A stretch of DNA of 44,473 nucleotides. It comes from Byssochlamys sp. IMV 00236 (Eukaryota; Ascomycota; Eurotiomycetes; Eurotiales; Thermoascaceae). Positions 12,062 through 26,355 of the stretch are shown piece after piece. Each line of letters starts with the position of its first letter. Position 1 is the stretch's first letter. Made by a program: the position numbers and the translations under genes. The stretch is from NCBI GenBank assembly GCA_001931875.2, contig MSJH02000168.1:1-44473 (forward strand). The letters are read 5' to 3'. The notes under the pieces were generated by a model. The model made no database searches and had not been told where the DNA came from. It saw only the letters and a list, made by a program, of their open reading frames with translations.

Positions 12062-12640
12062 AATGGAAAAAGTACTTTACCCACTGATTTGCTCAATAAG
12101 CCTTGTTAAATCTTTTGGATTTTGGCTTGCAACAGATTCGACGTCTCCTTGAAATACCAAAAAGTTCTTTGCTTTTACCAAAATGTTTTCTTTTTCAAGT
12201 GCTGTGTTGTAGTTGGAGTATTGAACAACTCTATCGTTAATGCGATATTCCGAGTTGCCATTACTGTTGATGCTACGCTTGAATCGAATCTCGCGACCTT
12301 GATTGTTCTGATAGACAGCGGTGACAGAGGCATGTCGAGGTGAGCGTCCACTACTGGAGGTCTCGTTATGGCTCATAGCTTCAGAGCGATAAATCATGTC
12401 TTTTAGGTTTTGAGAACGTAAATGACTGGAATGAACGCCAAGAACAAAGGAAATGGCGTCCATCAAGTTGGATTTACCTAATGAACAGTTGTAAGCTTTA
12501 TTTCAAATGAGCAGAAATGGTTTTCAATTACCAGAACCGTTGGGTCCAATGACACTAGTAAATTGGTGGAAGGGACCAATGACTTGGTTTCCTTTATATG
12601 ATTTGAAGTTTTCTACTTCAATACGAATCAATTTCCCCAT
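8307..12640 (-). CDS. SMC1: Cohesin subunit SMC1
   Basis: SMC1 pairs with SMC3 to form the ATPase ring that holds sister chromatids together. Twelve exons on the minus strand: 12532-12640, 12081-12477, 11711-11999, 11373-11658, 10846-11322, 10419-10790, 10262-10363, 10070-10209, 8960-10020, 8657-8908, 8386-8602, 8307-8327. The product is 1240 aa, close to the usual 1220-1240. Order: Walker A GPNGSGKS (residues 32-39), long coiled coil, hinge ([10 protein letters not shown] to HPSGLMTGG), returning coiled coil, signature [18 protein letters not shown] and Walker [13 protein letters not shown]. The last exon holds six codons plus the stop (LDQYQS). No frameshift or missing key residue. RIX7 lies upstream on the same strand, its stop 113 nt from this start; cell-cycle type boxes sit in that gap. 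Confidence 0.97.
12025..12060. repeat. A36 homopolymer inside an SMC1 intron
   Basis: Thirty-six consecutive A on the plus strand lie in the SMC1 intron 12000-12080. In the SMC1 transcript this is a poly-U run making up nearly half the intron, upstream of the AG acceptor. The length may be unreliable in the assembly. Confidence 0.9.
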
Positions 12641-12694
12641 GGTTTAAAGGAATAAAAAGAAGAAGGAAAAAAAAAGGGGGACGTCGCGCAATCA

Positions 12695-12708
12695 ACGCGA
12701 AAACGCGT
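12695..12708 (-). promoter_or_regulatory. Candidate SBF/MBF-type G1/S boxes upstream of SMC1
   Basis: Fifty-five to 68 nt before the SMC1 ATG lies a perfect MluI cell-cycle box ACGCGT (12703-12708). Directly beside it is ACGCGAAAA (12695-12703), which contains the Swi4-type core CGCGAAA. The whole gap between the RIX7 stop and the SMC1 start is 113 nt. In yeasts, cohesin and other S-phase genes are switched on through such boxes by APSES factors. The motif is seen; regulation is inferred. Confidence 0.55.
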
Positions 12709-12753
12709 AATGAATAAAAGTCCGACAAGTTCAAGACTGCAAGTTTATTCAAA

Positions 12754-15682
<2,929 letters not shown>

Positions 15683-15875
15683 CGTCTGTTAATACAAGAG
15701 TGTATACTTTTTTTTTTTTTGGAAATGTAAAATTTTAAGTCAATGTCCGGCCCGGAATTGGAAGGAGATCAATACCAAAAATGGAAACATACGGATGGAG
15801 GGAGGGGGGTGTGGAAGAAGTGCCTAAACAAGGACATTATGAATCTCCCTCTTTTTCTTATTACAAGGCAAAACG
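15683..15875. promoter_or_regulatory. Divergent RIX7 / eL20 promoter region
   Basis: The 193 nt between the start codons of RIX7 (minus) and eL20 (plus) must carry both promoters. It contains a T12 run (15709-15720), an AAAATTTT octamer (15729-15736) that resembles the ribosome-biogenesis RRPE element of yeasts, and a pyrimidine-rich stretch before the eL20 start. Such motifs are weak in AT-rich DNA; only the shared spacing is firm. Confidence 0.5.
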
Positions 15876-16806
15876 ATGGCTAGAGTAAGTAATGAAAGGG
15901 GGAGCAATCTATTTTAATCCTTGGATGATGTATGGATCACATATTCATCCATCCATTCATCCATCAAAACATAGGCTATTTTAGTCACTTTTGTTAAATG
16001 TCACCCTACGTACTTTTACAGACAGCTTTAACGTGGATTACAATAGAAATGCTCCCCTTCTCTAGATGAATGTTTACAATAGAATGCTAACAGTTATCTC
16101 TTTTTTTGAAATTAACTAGTTCCACGAATATCAGGTATGCAATCGAGAGATCTTCCATTCAATTCATCGCTCACAAACAAACAAACAATACTATAGGTAG
16201 TTGGTCGCAAGCTCCCTTCAGAGCAAGAACCCTCTCCTAAGCTTTTCCGTATGCGTATTTTCGCTCCCAACGTTGTTGTTGCCAAGTCTCGCTTCTGGTA
16301 CTTCTTGAAGAAGCTCCGCAAGGTCAAGAAGGCCGCTGGTGAGATTGTTGCTGTCAACGAAGTAAAATAATCAACATACAACAAATAACAACGTATACTC
16401 ATCATCATTTTAGATTCACGAAAAGCGTCCTGAACAAATCAAGAACTTTGGTATCTGGATTCGTTATGACTCTCGCTCCGGTACTCACAACATGTACAAG
16501 GAATACCGTGCCATGAGCCGTGTCGAAGCTGTTGAAACTTGCTGTAAGTTGGATAATATGGTGAATTAACTTGTATTAATGTGGATTTTAATTATAGACC
16601 AAGATATGGCTGCTCGTCACCGTGCTCGTTTCAGATCTGTTCAAATCATTCGTGTTGCTGAAGTCAAGGATGCTGATGTTCGTCGCCAATACATCAAGCA
16701 ACTCTTGACTCCCAAGCTCTCTTTCCCCTTGCCTCATCGTGTTGTCAAGGCCGACAAGAAGCACCGTGCTCTCTTCATTGCCAAGAGACCTACTACCTTC
16801 TATTAA
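15876..16806 (+). CDS. RPL20: 60S ribosomal protein eL20 (L18a/L20)
   Basis: A protein of the large ribosomal subunit. Model: exons 15876-15884 (9 nt, Met-Ala-Arg), 16120-16134 (15 nt, FHEYQ), 16197-16361, 16414-16543, 16598-16806, giving 175 aa, near the yeast length of 172. Core family sequence is plain: [69 protein letters not shown]. The two tiny exons were found because the family N-terminus reads Met-Ala then HEYQ before VVGR, and each is flanked by good GT/AG sites. Intron 1 is 235 nt, long for this genome, as is common for first introns of ribosomal protein genes. Confidence 0.95.
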
Positions 16807-17008
16807 GTTTGTTTGTTTTATTAAAACGACTCTTTTTCTAAAATAGAGAGGAATACACAGAAAAGAGGTTTTGCTTGAAATCTTGTATTTATCATTGTCT
16901 TTGTGTGTGAGTGTGATGTTGTCAATTATTGTGATATATCAACAGTTTTGGATTTATCAATCGTCCATACAATTTTCATTGTTTTTGTCTTTCTTTCAAA
17001 ATAATAAC

Positions 17009-20000
17009 ATGATGGAAAACTCTCCACTGTTTGAGGAAATATGTAAAGTGCTTGACGCTCTAAGTAAAGCAAAAGGAACAACCCAGAAAAAGGAGATCTT
17101 TAGCAAATATCTAAACAAATGGAGATCTAATTATGGTCCTGACTTTTATGATGCCATGAGACTATTTCTTCCCAAGGTAGAGAAGAGAGAGAACAAGCAA
17201 AAAGGGAATGAGCATTCATACCATTTAATAGCTGGATATAAGAGAATATAGCCTGAAAGAGGATGCCCTTGCAGTGAGATTAGTAAAAGCATTAGGACTG
17301 AATCCTTCTTCAGATCATGGACAACATTTGAAGAATTGGAGATTGCCATCCAAGATTAGTGTAAGTTTCAAGATAATTTCAATAAACATAACTTCATGAT
17401 CTTTGTGGTAGGCTGTCTGTGGTGATCTTCCAAGCATTGCTCATGAAAAAATAAAAGACAGGTCAAATGTCTCCTTCAGCACAAAGACAGTAAAGGAGAC
17501 GCATGAAATTTTAGATGAATTGGCCAATAGCAACAGGTAATGATGTTCCTTTGTGACACTATTCCCTTTACTTAGCTAGTTTATATAGTATGAATAATCA
17601 TGTACAAATTTTGAAACGAATGATAAAGGCATATACGCCATCTCAGATCCGCTGGCTGCTTCGTATTATAGTCAAAGGTGTGTTATTGATGAAGATTGTA
17701 ATGTATTAATACTTTCTTTAGATTTGAAAATTGGAATGACAGAGAATTCTATTCTTGGTTCATTTCATAAAGACGCAAAGGCTGCCTATGACAGTGGACA
17801 AAGTCTACGTTATATATGTAGTGAATTAACAACTAGTACTGCAAAGTTTAATGATGAAGTAAGAAAGAAAGAGATATATGCTAACTTTTATCTTATTGTC
17901 CTTTGTAGCACATCTCTATCTTTTATCCTTTAAAACCACAACGTGGAGTGAAAATCTCGGATGAGGAAGTAAAAAAGTTCTTGAATGATAATCAACAACT
18001 ATTCATTAAGCGCAATATTAAAGAAACACCCTACTGTTACGTAGAAGAAAAGATTGACGGTGATCGTATGCAAATGCATTATGATCCTGAAGCAGACAAA
18101 TTCATGTGGTTTACAAGAAATCAAAATGATTTTACTGAGCGTTTTGGTCATAGCTCAAAAGACTATGGCAGATTATCTAGTAAAATATTTAAAGGTTTAC
18201 CTTCAAAACGGTAGGAGGATATCATTATAAAAAGAATCAAAATGAACGGTATATCATAGAGTCATACTTGATGGTGAAATGGTAGCACATGATCCCAAAA
18301 CGGGCATCATACTGCCCTTTGGGACAGTAAGAACATCAACTCAAAGTAAATATTTCTAGAGTATAAAATCACATATACTGATGTATCTTATAGATGATCC
18401 ATGGGATTCTGATGATTCCCAACCTTGCTGTAAAAATTACTACTATTCATACCTTTATATGGCATCACTGATCTTTTTTTTGTGCTCAGTCACTGTCTTT
18501 GATATTCTCTGGTTTGACGATAAATTGATGATGCAATATCCACTAGAGGAACGCATCTATCTTCTTAATTCACTTATCACTCCTCAAGGCAATTATCTGA
18601 AATTAATACCTAGGAAAAAGCTATATACAGAGGAGGAGCTGATGAGTGAGCTTAATGCTGCCATCAACATGCGGTAAAAATCATTTAATCTGTTTGTATT
18701 TGACTATCAGTCTAACCTAAAGGTTTCAGTATGGAAGGATTAATGGTTAAAATGCCGTTTGCAAGATATGAAATGAAAAAGACAAATGCTTGGCTCAAGT
18801 TGAAGCCAGATTACATGGATGCACTTGTTGAGAATTGTAATTTGCTTGTTGTTGGTAAGTAAATGATGCATGTATGCTTTATATAATGATAACGATTTAT
18901 GTCCTTCCGGAACAGGTGCCAAGTATGGTACAGGAAGAAGAAGTAATAAATTGGCTCAATTCTTTTGTGCTGTAAGAGATGATACTATTCCTGAGACTGA
19001 AGAGCCAAGGTATGCACTTTTTAAAGGCCTCTATATGAATTGTAACAAATATTATGTATTATAGATTTGTATCCTTTTCGATGGTTGGGATTGGATTTAC
19101 AAATGAAGATTTCACTCATTTAAAGTAAGGTATTAATTGGAAATGTTACTTTCTAACGATAGTAGCTCCTTAATATCTTCACAAACGAGATATAATCCTA
19201 AAAATCAACCCAAATGGCTTGTACATCCAAACAACTCATCTGAAAAGCCAGATATCGTTATTGATTATAAACAGTATAGTCTTATATCTCACTTAATGAT
19301 CAGTAACTAAAATATATTACATGACAGAAACTTAATTATAGAAACAAAAGCAACTTCAATTGTAGAATCCAGTCAATGGGGTATGCAATGTGCATTAAGA
19401 TTTCCTCGATTTGTCAGAGTAAGAGAGGATAAGAATTGGCAAGACATTACGACAGTTACAGGTAATGTATTGCTTATACTTTGTCTACACCTTCTGACAC
19501 AAGTGTAAAGATGTACAAAAAGCAAAACATGAAGGACTGAGCGGGGCAAAACGAAAGACACAAGAAAGGTAAAAAGAAGGGAAATATGAGAGAAAAGTTT
19601 AAACTCGATATTTCACTAGTCAAAGTTCTCAGAAACACCTAACAAAGAAAAAAAAGATATCAAGAGTAAAGGTTTCTGCTACTAGTATTTTAATAGAAAT
19701 TAATGCAAATATAGTCATTTGCACTTGTAGATACCCAAAGAGGACTTGACTCATCCAATATATCCAAAAAGACAGCTATATTTGAGGCATTGAAGATATG
19801 TAATGTATCATTTTATCGTATTTAGAATAGATGAACCTCATGCTTATATTAGTTATTGCATCCGGAAATGAAGAGTATTCTAAACAAGAGCTTGAAAAAT
19901 TGGCTATTGAAAATGGTGCTGAATGCGTACAAAACGCAGATGCTTCAGATATTGTCATTGCAGGAAGCACAAGTAAGAGAAGCATAACAAAAGAAAGAGA

Positions 20001-20915
20001 GCCAACAGAGTAACCAAAGTAGATTTTCATGTCCTGAGTTTAATCAGCTCTAGAAAGTATAATATTTTGTCATTCCAATATTTTCTTGATTGTGTTAATG
20101 AGAAGGATCTATTAGACATTGAGCCCAGGTAAGAGATCAGGGATTAGGGCAAAGACTGTATGCTCATTATTTGTGCTAGATACACAATTTATATAACAGA
20201 CGTGGCTAGACAAGAGGTGATGGAGTATATTGATGACTGGGGAGACTCTTACACCAAGCTTGTGAGTGAAGAAAGATTAGCAGAGGTATTGCTATATATT
20301 GATTGCCAGACAATGTGCTTATGTGTTTTATGCAAAAAGGTTTTGAAAAAGATGACTCTGGATAATAGAAAAGAAGAATACTATCGCAAACTAGTCTCTG
20401 AGCATGCTGAAAGGTATTTTGACGATCATATACCTGGCATGCTATTCTTCAAGGTGATCGCATATTTTGATCAAGATACAAAAATGTCATTGACAAGGCT
20501 AGGTAACCCATTAACAGCAGATTGGATTAAAAAGAAAAAATCTTGGGACAGGTTGGAGTTATTATCCATCCGATTCAAATCTGAAGGAGGTTTGATTCGA
20601 GAAATACCAACTGGGGATGTCACACATGTTGTGTTCAATAAACAAGACCTCTGTAGACTTGAAGAATTGACCAAGACTTTTCGGAGGTAAGGCATTCGAT
20701 CGTTGATTATTACTGTAATATTTATTCAGGAATATTAGGGAACGACTGCCTCGGTTTGTAACCTCTGAATGGATTGAAGCGTGTCTGGAAAATGATACTC
20801 TTGTTGACGAAGCCGGTAAGTAGTAACAGTGTGACATATATATTATTCTAAACAATATGTAGCATTTGAGCCAAAAATACCAGCTGCTTTACTTCAAAAG
20901 GGCATGTCTGTATAG
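17009..20915 (+). CDS. LIG4: DNA ligase IV (LIG4)
   Basis: ATP-dependent ligase that seals double-strand breaks in non-homologous end joining, with an XRCC4/Lif1-type partner. I resolve 23 exons: 17009-17176, 17232-17360, 17412-17536, 17589-17677, 17722-17858, 17909-18210, 18260-18345, 18394-18429, 18490-18673, 18730-18854, 18916-19009, 19065-19124, 19163-19273, 19328-19461, 19511-19568, 19620-19665, 19715-19799, 19853-19972, 20023-20128, 20180-20285, 20340-20686, 20730-20815, 20863-20915. Product 928 aa (human 911). The nucleotidyl-lysine motif is EEKIDGDRMQMH (Lys about 264). ILDGEMVAHDP, EGLMVK and WLKLKPDY follow, then two BRCT domains (about 650-760 and 830-920) with the partner-binding linker between them. 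A second ATG at 17012 could equally start it. The 20286-20339 intron is in frame and might be retained. Confidence 0.95.
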
Positions 20916-21272
20916 TAGTGTATATGTATATCTTAATTTACTAAAGTCTATGGAAGCGCAACAAAGCGCTTCTTGCTCTTCGTTAACTGAACTTCTTCTA
21001 CTTACTCTTCTGTTGATAGAAATTACTCTTCTCTTCATCCTGAACTACTACAACGTATGCACTGTTATTACGATCTTAACGATAACACTGAAAGGAGTAT
21101 GAATACTTTAAAATTGAGCGTATGTGGTACTTTTATAATCAAAAATTTCATTTTGGACTGGAATGCTTACACAGCTTTGTTTGCATTCTTTCTGATTTTA
21201 CTATAAATAATGCCATATGTTTTCGTTTAAAATTACTGTTTGTATGAAATATAAATTATAAGTTCAACCATC
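20916..21272. other. LIG4 3' region and transposon flank
   Basis: No gene seen in these 357 nt. They hold the LIG4 3' end, a short inverted repeat AAGCGC...GCGCTT (about 20953-20970), and AT-rich DNA leading to the Tc1-like relic. I could not identify a terminal inverted repeat that would mark the transposon's left end. Confidence 0.5.
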
Positions 21273-22354
21273 ATGCCTAGAGTTTTGCCTGAAGACGTGA
21301 AAAACGACATTAAAGTAGCACTGTTGCATCGTAGAGAGCCAAGCGATATTGCAAAGGAACCTGGAATTCATGCCGCCACAGTTAGGAGATACCGTAAGCG
21401 ATTTTCTCTTCAGTCTCCAGCATCGGCAGGCCGTCATAGCATTATTCCAGATGTAGGCAAGCGGTATATCAAATTATTTGTTATCCGGGGCCAACTAAAA
21501 ACAGCCAAGAAGGTCTATAGAAAGTTAACAGAGCTAGGGTACTCGCTCTCATATCGTTCAGCAGTAAGCACATTGAATGAACTTTTACACAAAATTGAAG
21601 AAGAAAAAAGCTGTTCTTAACAAAGCAGCACATAGGAAGAGGAAGGGAGGTTAACTTGAGTCATGGAGTATCGCAACTGGTCAACTGAGCAATGGCATCA
21701 AGTAGTATTCTCAGATGAGGCCAAGTTCAACATTTGGGGATCTGATAGGGTAAAATATTATTGGACAACTCCTAATGGCGTATTACTGTGGCCTCTCGAT
21801 ATCGACGTAACAACAGTGAAGCATGGCCGTGGTAAACTTAGCATTAGGGATGTATAACTTCGTCTGGGCCAGGATATGCATGTCAAATACGATGATAATA
21901 TGAATTTTGAAATATATCAGCATATATTGGGTACTACATACATGGGATCATTGGTATACTACGGGATGGACAAGAGCAACGTTATCTTCAACACGATAAC
22001 GACCTTAAACACAAGTCAAAGTCCACACAATTGCTTGGTTAAACAACAATGCTGTAAGGTATATAGACGACCGGCCGGCTCAACGTCCAGATCTCAATCC
22101 GATAGGGCATGTTTGACATCAGATCAAGTTGAACTTGTTACTTTATGAGACATGGGGCAAAGAACGTATCAGAACTATGGGAACCAGTTGATATCGAATG
22201 GAATAAGCTTGATGACGATACTTGTAGAATGTATATCGATAGAATGCCAAATAGAATAGAAGCTGTAACTAGAGTAATGGGCGGTTACACGCGTTATTGG
22301 ATAAACTATGATTTATTAAACCGTTTATATTCATCACTATCAAGAGTAGCTTGA
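21273..22354 (+). mobile_element. Degenerate Tc1/mariner-like transposase
   Basis: A broken Tc1-family transposase on the plus strand. The N-terminal helix-turn-helix part is open at 21273-21620 (MPRVLPEDVKNDIKVALLH, AATVRRYRKRFSL). After a break, 21663-21857 reads EYRNWSTEQWHQVVFSDEAK, containing the first catalytic Asp. The second Asp lies in HDNDLKHKS (about 21990-22015), and RYIDDRPAQRPDLNPIGHV follows (about 22057-22110). In intact Tc1 elements the last motif is NPIEHxW. Here the catalytic Glu is Gly and the Trp codon is TGA. The tail (ELWEPVDIEWNKLDDDTCRM, 22145-22354) is in yet another frame. The copy is dead. No terminal inverted repeats were found between LIG4 and the next gene. Confidence 0.85.
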
Positions 22355-22587
22355 CCTATTTATTAAAGTTACCATCTTTCAGGATGTTAATTATTAATGT
22401 TGACCGTAAGCTAGATGCTGTTTCCATAGAAATAGATTAGTTTACTGCAACCAATAAAAGAGAGAAAATCAAAACTGCGTGGGTCAGTCAACTTTTTTAT
22501 GCAAGTGTCAAACATTGCTGCGCTACAATTCGCGAGTCAAAAATAAGAATAAAAAAAAGAGAGAGATTTCTTTTTAATATCAAGCTT

Positions 22588-24935
22588 ATGCGAAACCAGC
22601 GAACTCATTTGGATAAACCCTTTCACAGAATCTCAAGAGATTACTGTTTATTGGATGTAAATAATGACAATTACTTTAATAATACTTTTTATCAACCATG
22701 TAGAGTAGATCTCTCCTATTCAAACCCAAAATTCGGTTAATCTGTCTGGAGCTGTGCTATGGGTAATATTGATCATTTCTTTACCTTGTTTCGCTAAAAA
22801 GATCAACTAGCGCATGAATCTGTGTGCCGTAAGTCAAGTTTTACCTTGCACCTTTTTTATAGGTAAAAAATACACCATAAAAACTTGAGAAATGAGAAAA
22901 CTCAAAGAGGGATTCAAATAGCTGTCAATTACCGTATCCACGTATATACTCTTGACGCTATGAGCTCTTCTTTTAAGGATCCTATAAGAACACTAGCGAG
23001 TCCACAAGCATTGAATACAGGTGGTGGACCTGAATCAGTAAGAGAGAGAGAGACAGAAAACTTGTTCTTTTTGTACATGCTTTAGATTAACCCCAGTTTT
23101 GTGATTAGCCTCACATTATAAATGCAATCAAGGTTGGAAACATGCTAGGAAGGGAGATCCTTGTCTCTGTCTCAGAATGGGGGGAAGTATGTGTTTGGGA
23201 AACCGAGGACCTTGATAAGCCTCCTATTATACTGAGGTATGTGTCTATCGAATCATCTCTATTTCTGTTTCAAACACATACCTTAGGAATGAACACAAGA
23301 CGTGGGGAATTGCGATTCATGGAGAACAAGGGTTACTGGCTGTATCAGCAAACAATTGGAAGATAAAGATATACAATATGGCTGAAATGACAAAAAATGA
23401 TCCTAGCTATACGCCTAGGAAGTTACCTAATGTGTTAAATGACGCGACGGAGGTGATTCTCGAGGGACATGAACATAATATACCGTGTATCGATTTTAAC
23501 GAGACAGGAGAATACCTCGCAAGTGCCTCTATTGATGCAACCACCAAAGTATGGGATATTAGATCAAAGCAAGTCGTTACCTATCACAGGAGACCAGCTA
23601 TACGTAATCAAGAGCAAGATACTTGGTAAGTAAAGCCATTCATTAATTTCAAGAAATTAACTAAAAAAACTCCTTATCAACAATCAGGTGCTGGTCTACA
23701 AAGTTTATCAAGCCTGGCCATTTTAAGTATATAACGTGCACAGACACCAAGATAAACAAACGATTTGTGCAAAGACTAGATCAAGGAAGATCAACCTCAC
23801 TAGCTAACCTAAGTCTATGCCATTCAGCCAACGCTCCAATTTATCCAACTATGGACATTGGAAGAATTTTAGATTTGAATGCAGATGATATTGAAGACGA
23901 AATTTTGGAGGAAGAGATCAATGATGATCTATGGGATAATTCATTAATAAGACAAGAGGAGTCTGTGGTGGCAGACTATATATTACAACAAAGAGAAAGA
24001 TTATCTAGTGCCAGCGTTATTAGTAGTAATACAGTGAGCGGTGACGAAGAGCGTGATGCATGGAATGAGCCTGTACAAGGCGTAGAAGAGATACCGATGG
24101 GATACAGACCTCGTAGTCAGCTCGAAAATTCTTATGGACAAATTCTCCAAAGTGTCTTGAGGACACGGCTAGAACAAGGCGAGTTATTCGAGAGTCAGTC
24201 ACCTAGTTCGTCGTCCATGATTAGTCCTACTGAAGAAGGATGGGATGATACTGATGAAGAGGAAACTACAACCTGGGATGCAACACATACTGAAGACATG
24301 GAAGAAGAAATATATGAGGAAGAAGAAGAAGAAGAGGTGTGTCCTAGCTATTGTATACCAAAGATCATTCAAAACTTGGACAATAATGCAAATAGAAGAA
24401 AGGCAAATCAGCCAAATGAATTAGACGAGTATCTCATGCTGAGTACGGCCAAGGATATCGTACTCATGAGGACTACGTTACCAAAAATGACAAAGGTGCG
24501 CCAAGAGTCGGATATTATCAGTAAAGTGGATGTTCGCGCAGATAGACTACTTTATCTTTTAGATAGAATAACCATGATTGAGTGGATACCTGAGCTAGAA
24601 CTCTTTGTCACTGCTAGTCAGAAAGGTACGGTTGCCTTGACACGTATCTTACAACTTGAACTTGAGGATGGCAGACAAACTTGCGTATTCAACAACGAGT
24701 ATTACCTGCCAATCGATGTTCTACAGACCACACCTCTTTACGGTAAGTTATGGATGTTATCTAGTTTCATTACTAACTATCAACTGAAGGGATGACTGTG
24801 AAAAAGGTAGTAGGGGAACGGTTTTCTCCTGTTGTATATCAAATATTCTTGTTTTATTTCGGAGGAAATGTGCTTGGCTACAATATTTCTCGCAAGGACT
24901 CTAATATAACAGTAACGAACTTGGCATATCTTTAG
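22588..24935 (+). CDS. WD40 protein, probably CRT10-like
   Basis: Model: exons 22588-22735, 22802-22828, 22910-23037, 23109-23236, 23287-23625, 23688-24742, 24790-24935, giving 656 aa. WD40-type blades are visible: IQIAVNYRIHVYTLDAM, EILVSVSEWGEVCVWETEDL, QGLLAVSANNWKIKIYNM, and the classic IDFNETGEYLASASIDATTK with VWD. A Glu/Asp-rich insert follows (about 23880-24350), then a last blade ending LGYNISR. The arrangement, and phrases such as WGIAIHGEQGLLAVSANNWK and STKFIKPGHFK, fit the fungal CRT10 family (PF08728), linked in yeast to ribonucleotide reductase transcription. Yeast Crt10 is longer (about 957 aa), and other WD40 families remain possible. The first three exons rest on frame and splice sites; the acceptor before 22910 is the least certain. 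Confidence 0.6.
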
Positions 24936-25115
24936 TGTGAATGTGCATGAATCTCTTTTTGTAAATAAGATGTATAGTAGTTTAATCTTCTTTCTCTCTT
25001 TTTATTTATTGGTGGTGTATACATGTGTGACATGTATGTATCTACTCGGTAAAAGTGTATAATGTATATATCTACAAGACTACACAGCGGGAGGAAAAAT
25101 ACAATAGCAAGATGT

Positions 25116-26076
25116 TTATTTGCGTGACTTGATCTTACGAAGATAGAATTCAAGTTCTTTGCCTTCAAGAATATAGCCATCGCAACGACCAGATTGACCG
25201 GGGCGAGAAGCAATGACGGCATAGAGACGACCAGCGTTGAATTGATCATCCAAGAGTGGATCAACAGCAGCGGTAGCTGCACGAGCAGCAACCTTCTTTT
25301 GAACAGCTCTAGACTTGTTTTCAACAGACTTTTCAACTTCTTCAGCGTGAGCACCGGCCTTCTTCTTTCCGAGAGCAATAGCATAATGGGATTCATACCA
25401 TTGACGGAAAGGAGTGGCATCAATTTGGATAACAGCACCTTTGACAAGAGTGTTTGTACGGACTAATTCGTTGTTGGAAGCGTTGTAGACAACGGTCAAA
25501 ATACGAGTCTTGCGAGAAATGCCTTCGGAACCCCAAGAGAAGTTACCACCTTCCAAACGAAGAGCTCTACGCTTGTAGTTGCCACCACGAACACGAACCA
25601 AGTGAATGCGCTTGCTGCCTAATTTGGTGTTGGCAGATTGACGACCCAATTCGAACCTAAGTTGAAAATGTCAACTCTATCTTTTTGCATGTATTAGATC
25701 CAACATGCGTAAACACATATGACTTTGACATATTAAAATTATTGCATGTTCTCCATTATATAACATGTCCACTTTTCCCATTTTCTATAATTATGGATAA
25801 TATATTGGAGTTCCATTTGCAATAATTTATCATGATGCGCAATAAAAAATGTAAAGTGTGTAGTGTACGCATGTCGTTCATCCTTACTTTCTCTTCTTTC
25901 TGTATTGTGCACGTCTAGCACCTGTAGCACTATTTCAAATGTCAATTAAAGTAATTCTCATTTAGCATTAACTTACGATCGCTTATGCCTGGAGTCACGA
26001 CTGATACCTTTATATGGATGGAAAACCTGTTAATGGATGGATGAAGATATATATAATATCTGCTTTATTTACCCAT
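25116..26076 (-). CDS. RPS8: 40S ribosomal protein eS8
   Basis: A small-subunit ribosomal protein. Minus-strand exons: 26073-26076 (four coding bases, ATGG), 25977-26007, 25888-25929, 25116-25656, giving 205 aa, normal for the family. The product reads [88 protein letters not shown]. The ATG is separated from the Gly-Ile-Ser codons by a 65-nt intron; the only fitting initiator is ATGG|GTAAAT. The last intron, 231 nt, is long for this genome. I looked there for a C/D-box snoRNA: a C-box-like ATGATAA exists but no D box, so none is called. Confidence 0.95.
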
Positions 26077-26355
26077 ATTAGATGATGTGAAAGGAAGGAT
26101 TGATTAGTTCTTTGGCTTGCTTCCATGACAGTCGCAGGACCAAAAATGGTGCTTTCCATTTTTAGTAATTGTGACTCTTGTACTGCTGCTACAGATAATT
26201 CATATTGCTGTGTCAAGCAGGTTCTTTATTTGTTTTGAAATGTTATACAATGTATATTATATCAGGGTCAATTCTCCATGCTTTGACTGATTTATTGAGC
26301 TTTTTGATGAAGCATAATTCTATTGTTTAGGGGCCAAAGAACACTTTACACTTTT

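Noticed and set aside
15885..16119. Possible snoRNA in the first eL20 intron
   Set aside because: GATGATG and ACA-like triplets occur, but no paired D box and no two-hairpin layout could be drawn.
20940..21110. Continuation of LIG4 past its TAG
   Set aside because: The second BRCT ends normally, and the following frame is low-complexity Leu/Ser without homology.
25657..25887. Possible snoRNA in the long eS8 intron
   Set aside because: A C-box-like ATGATAA is present but I found no CTGA D box or terminal stem.
26077..26216. Minus-strand frame ending at the eS8 start (reads TQQYELSVAAVQESQLLKM)
   Set aside because: It overlaps the eS8 5' UTR and promoter, lacks an upstream ATG, and joins to no neighbouring exon in frame.
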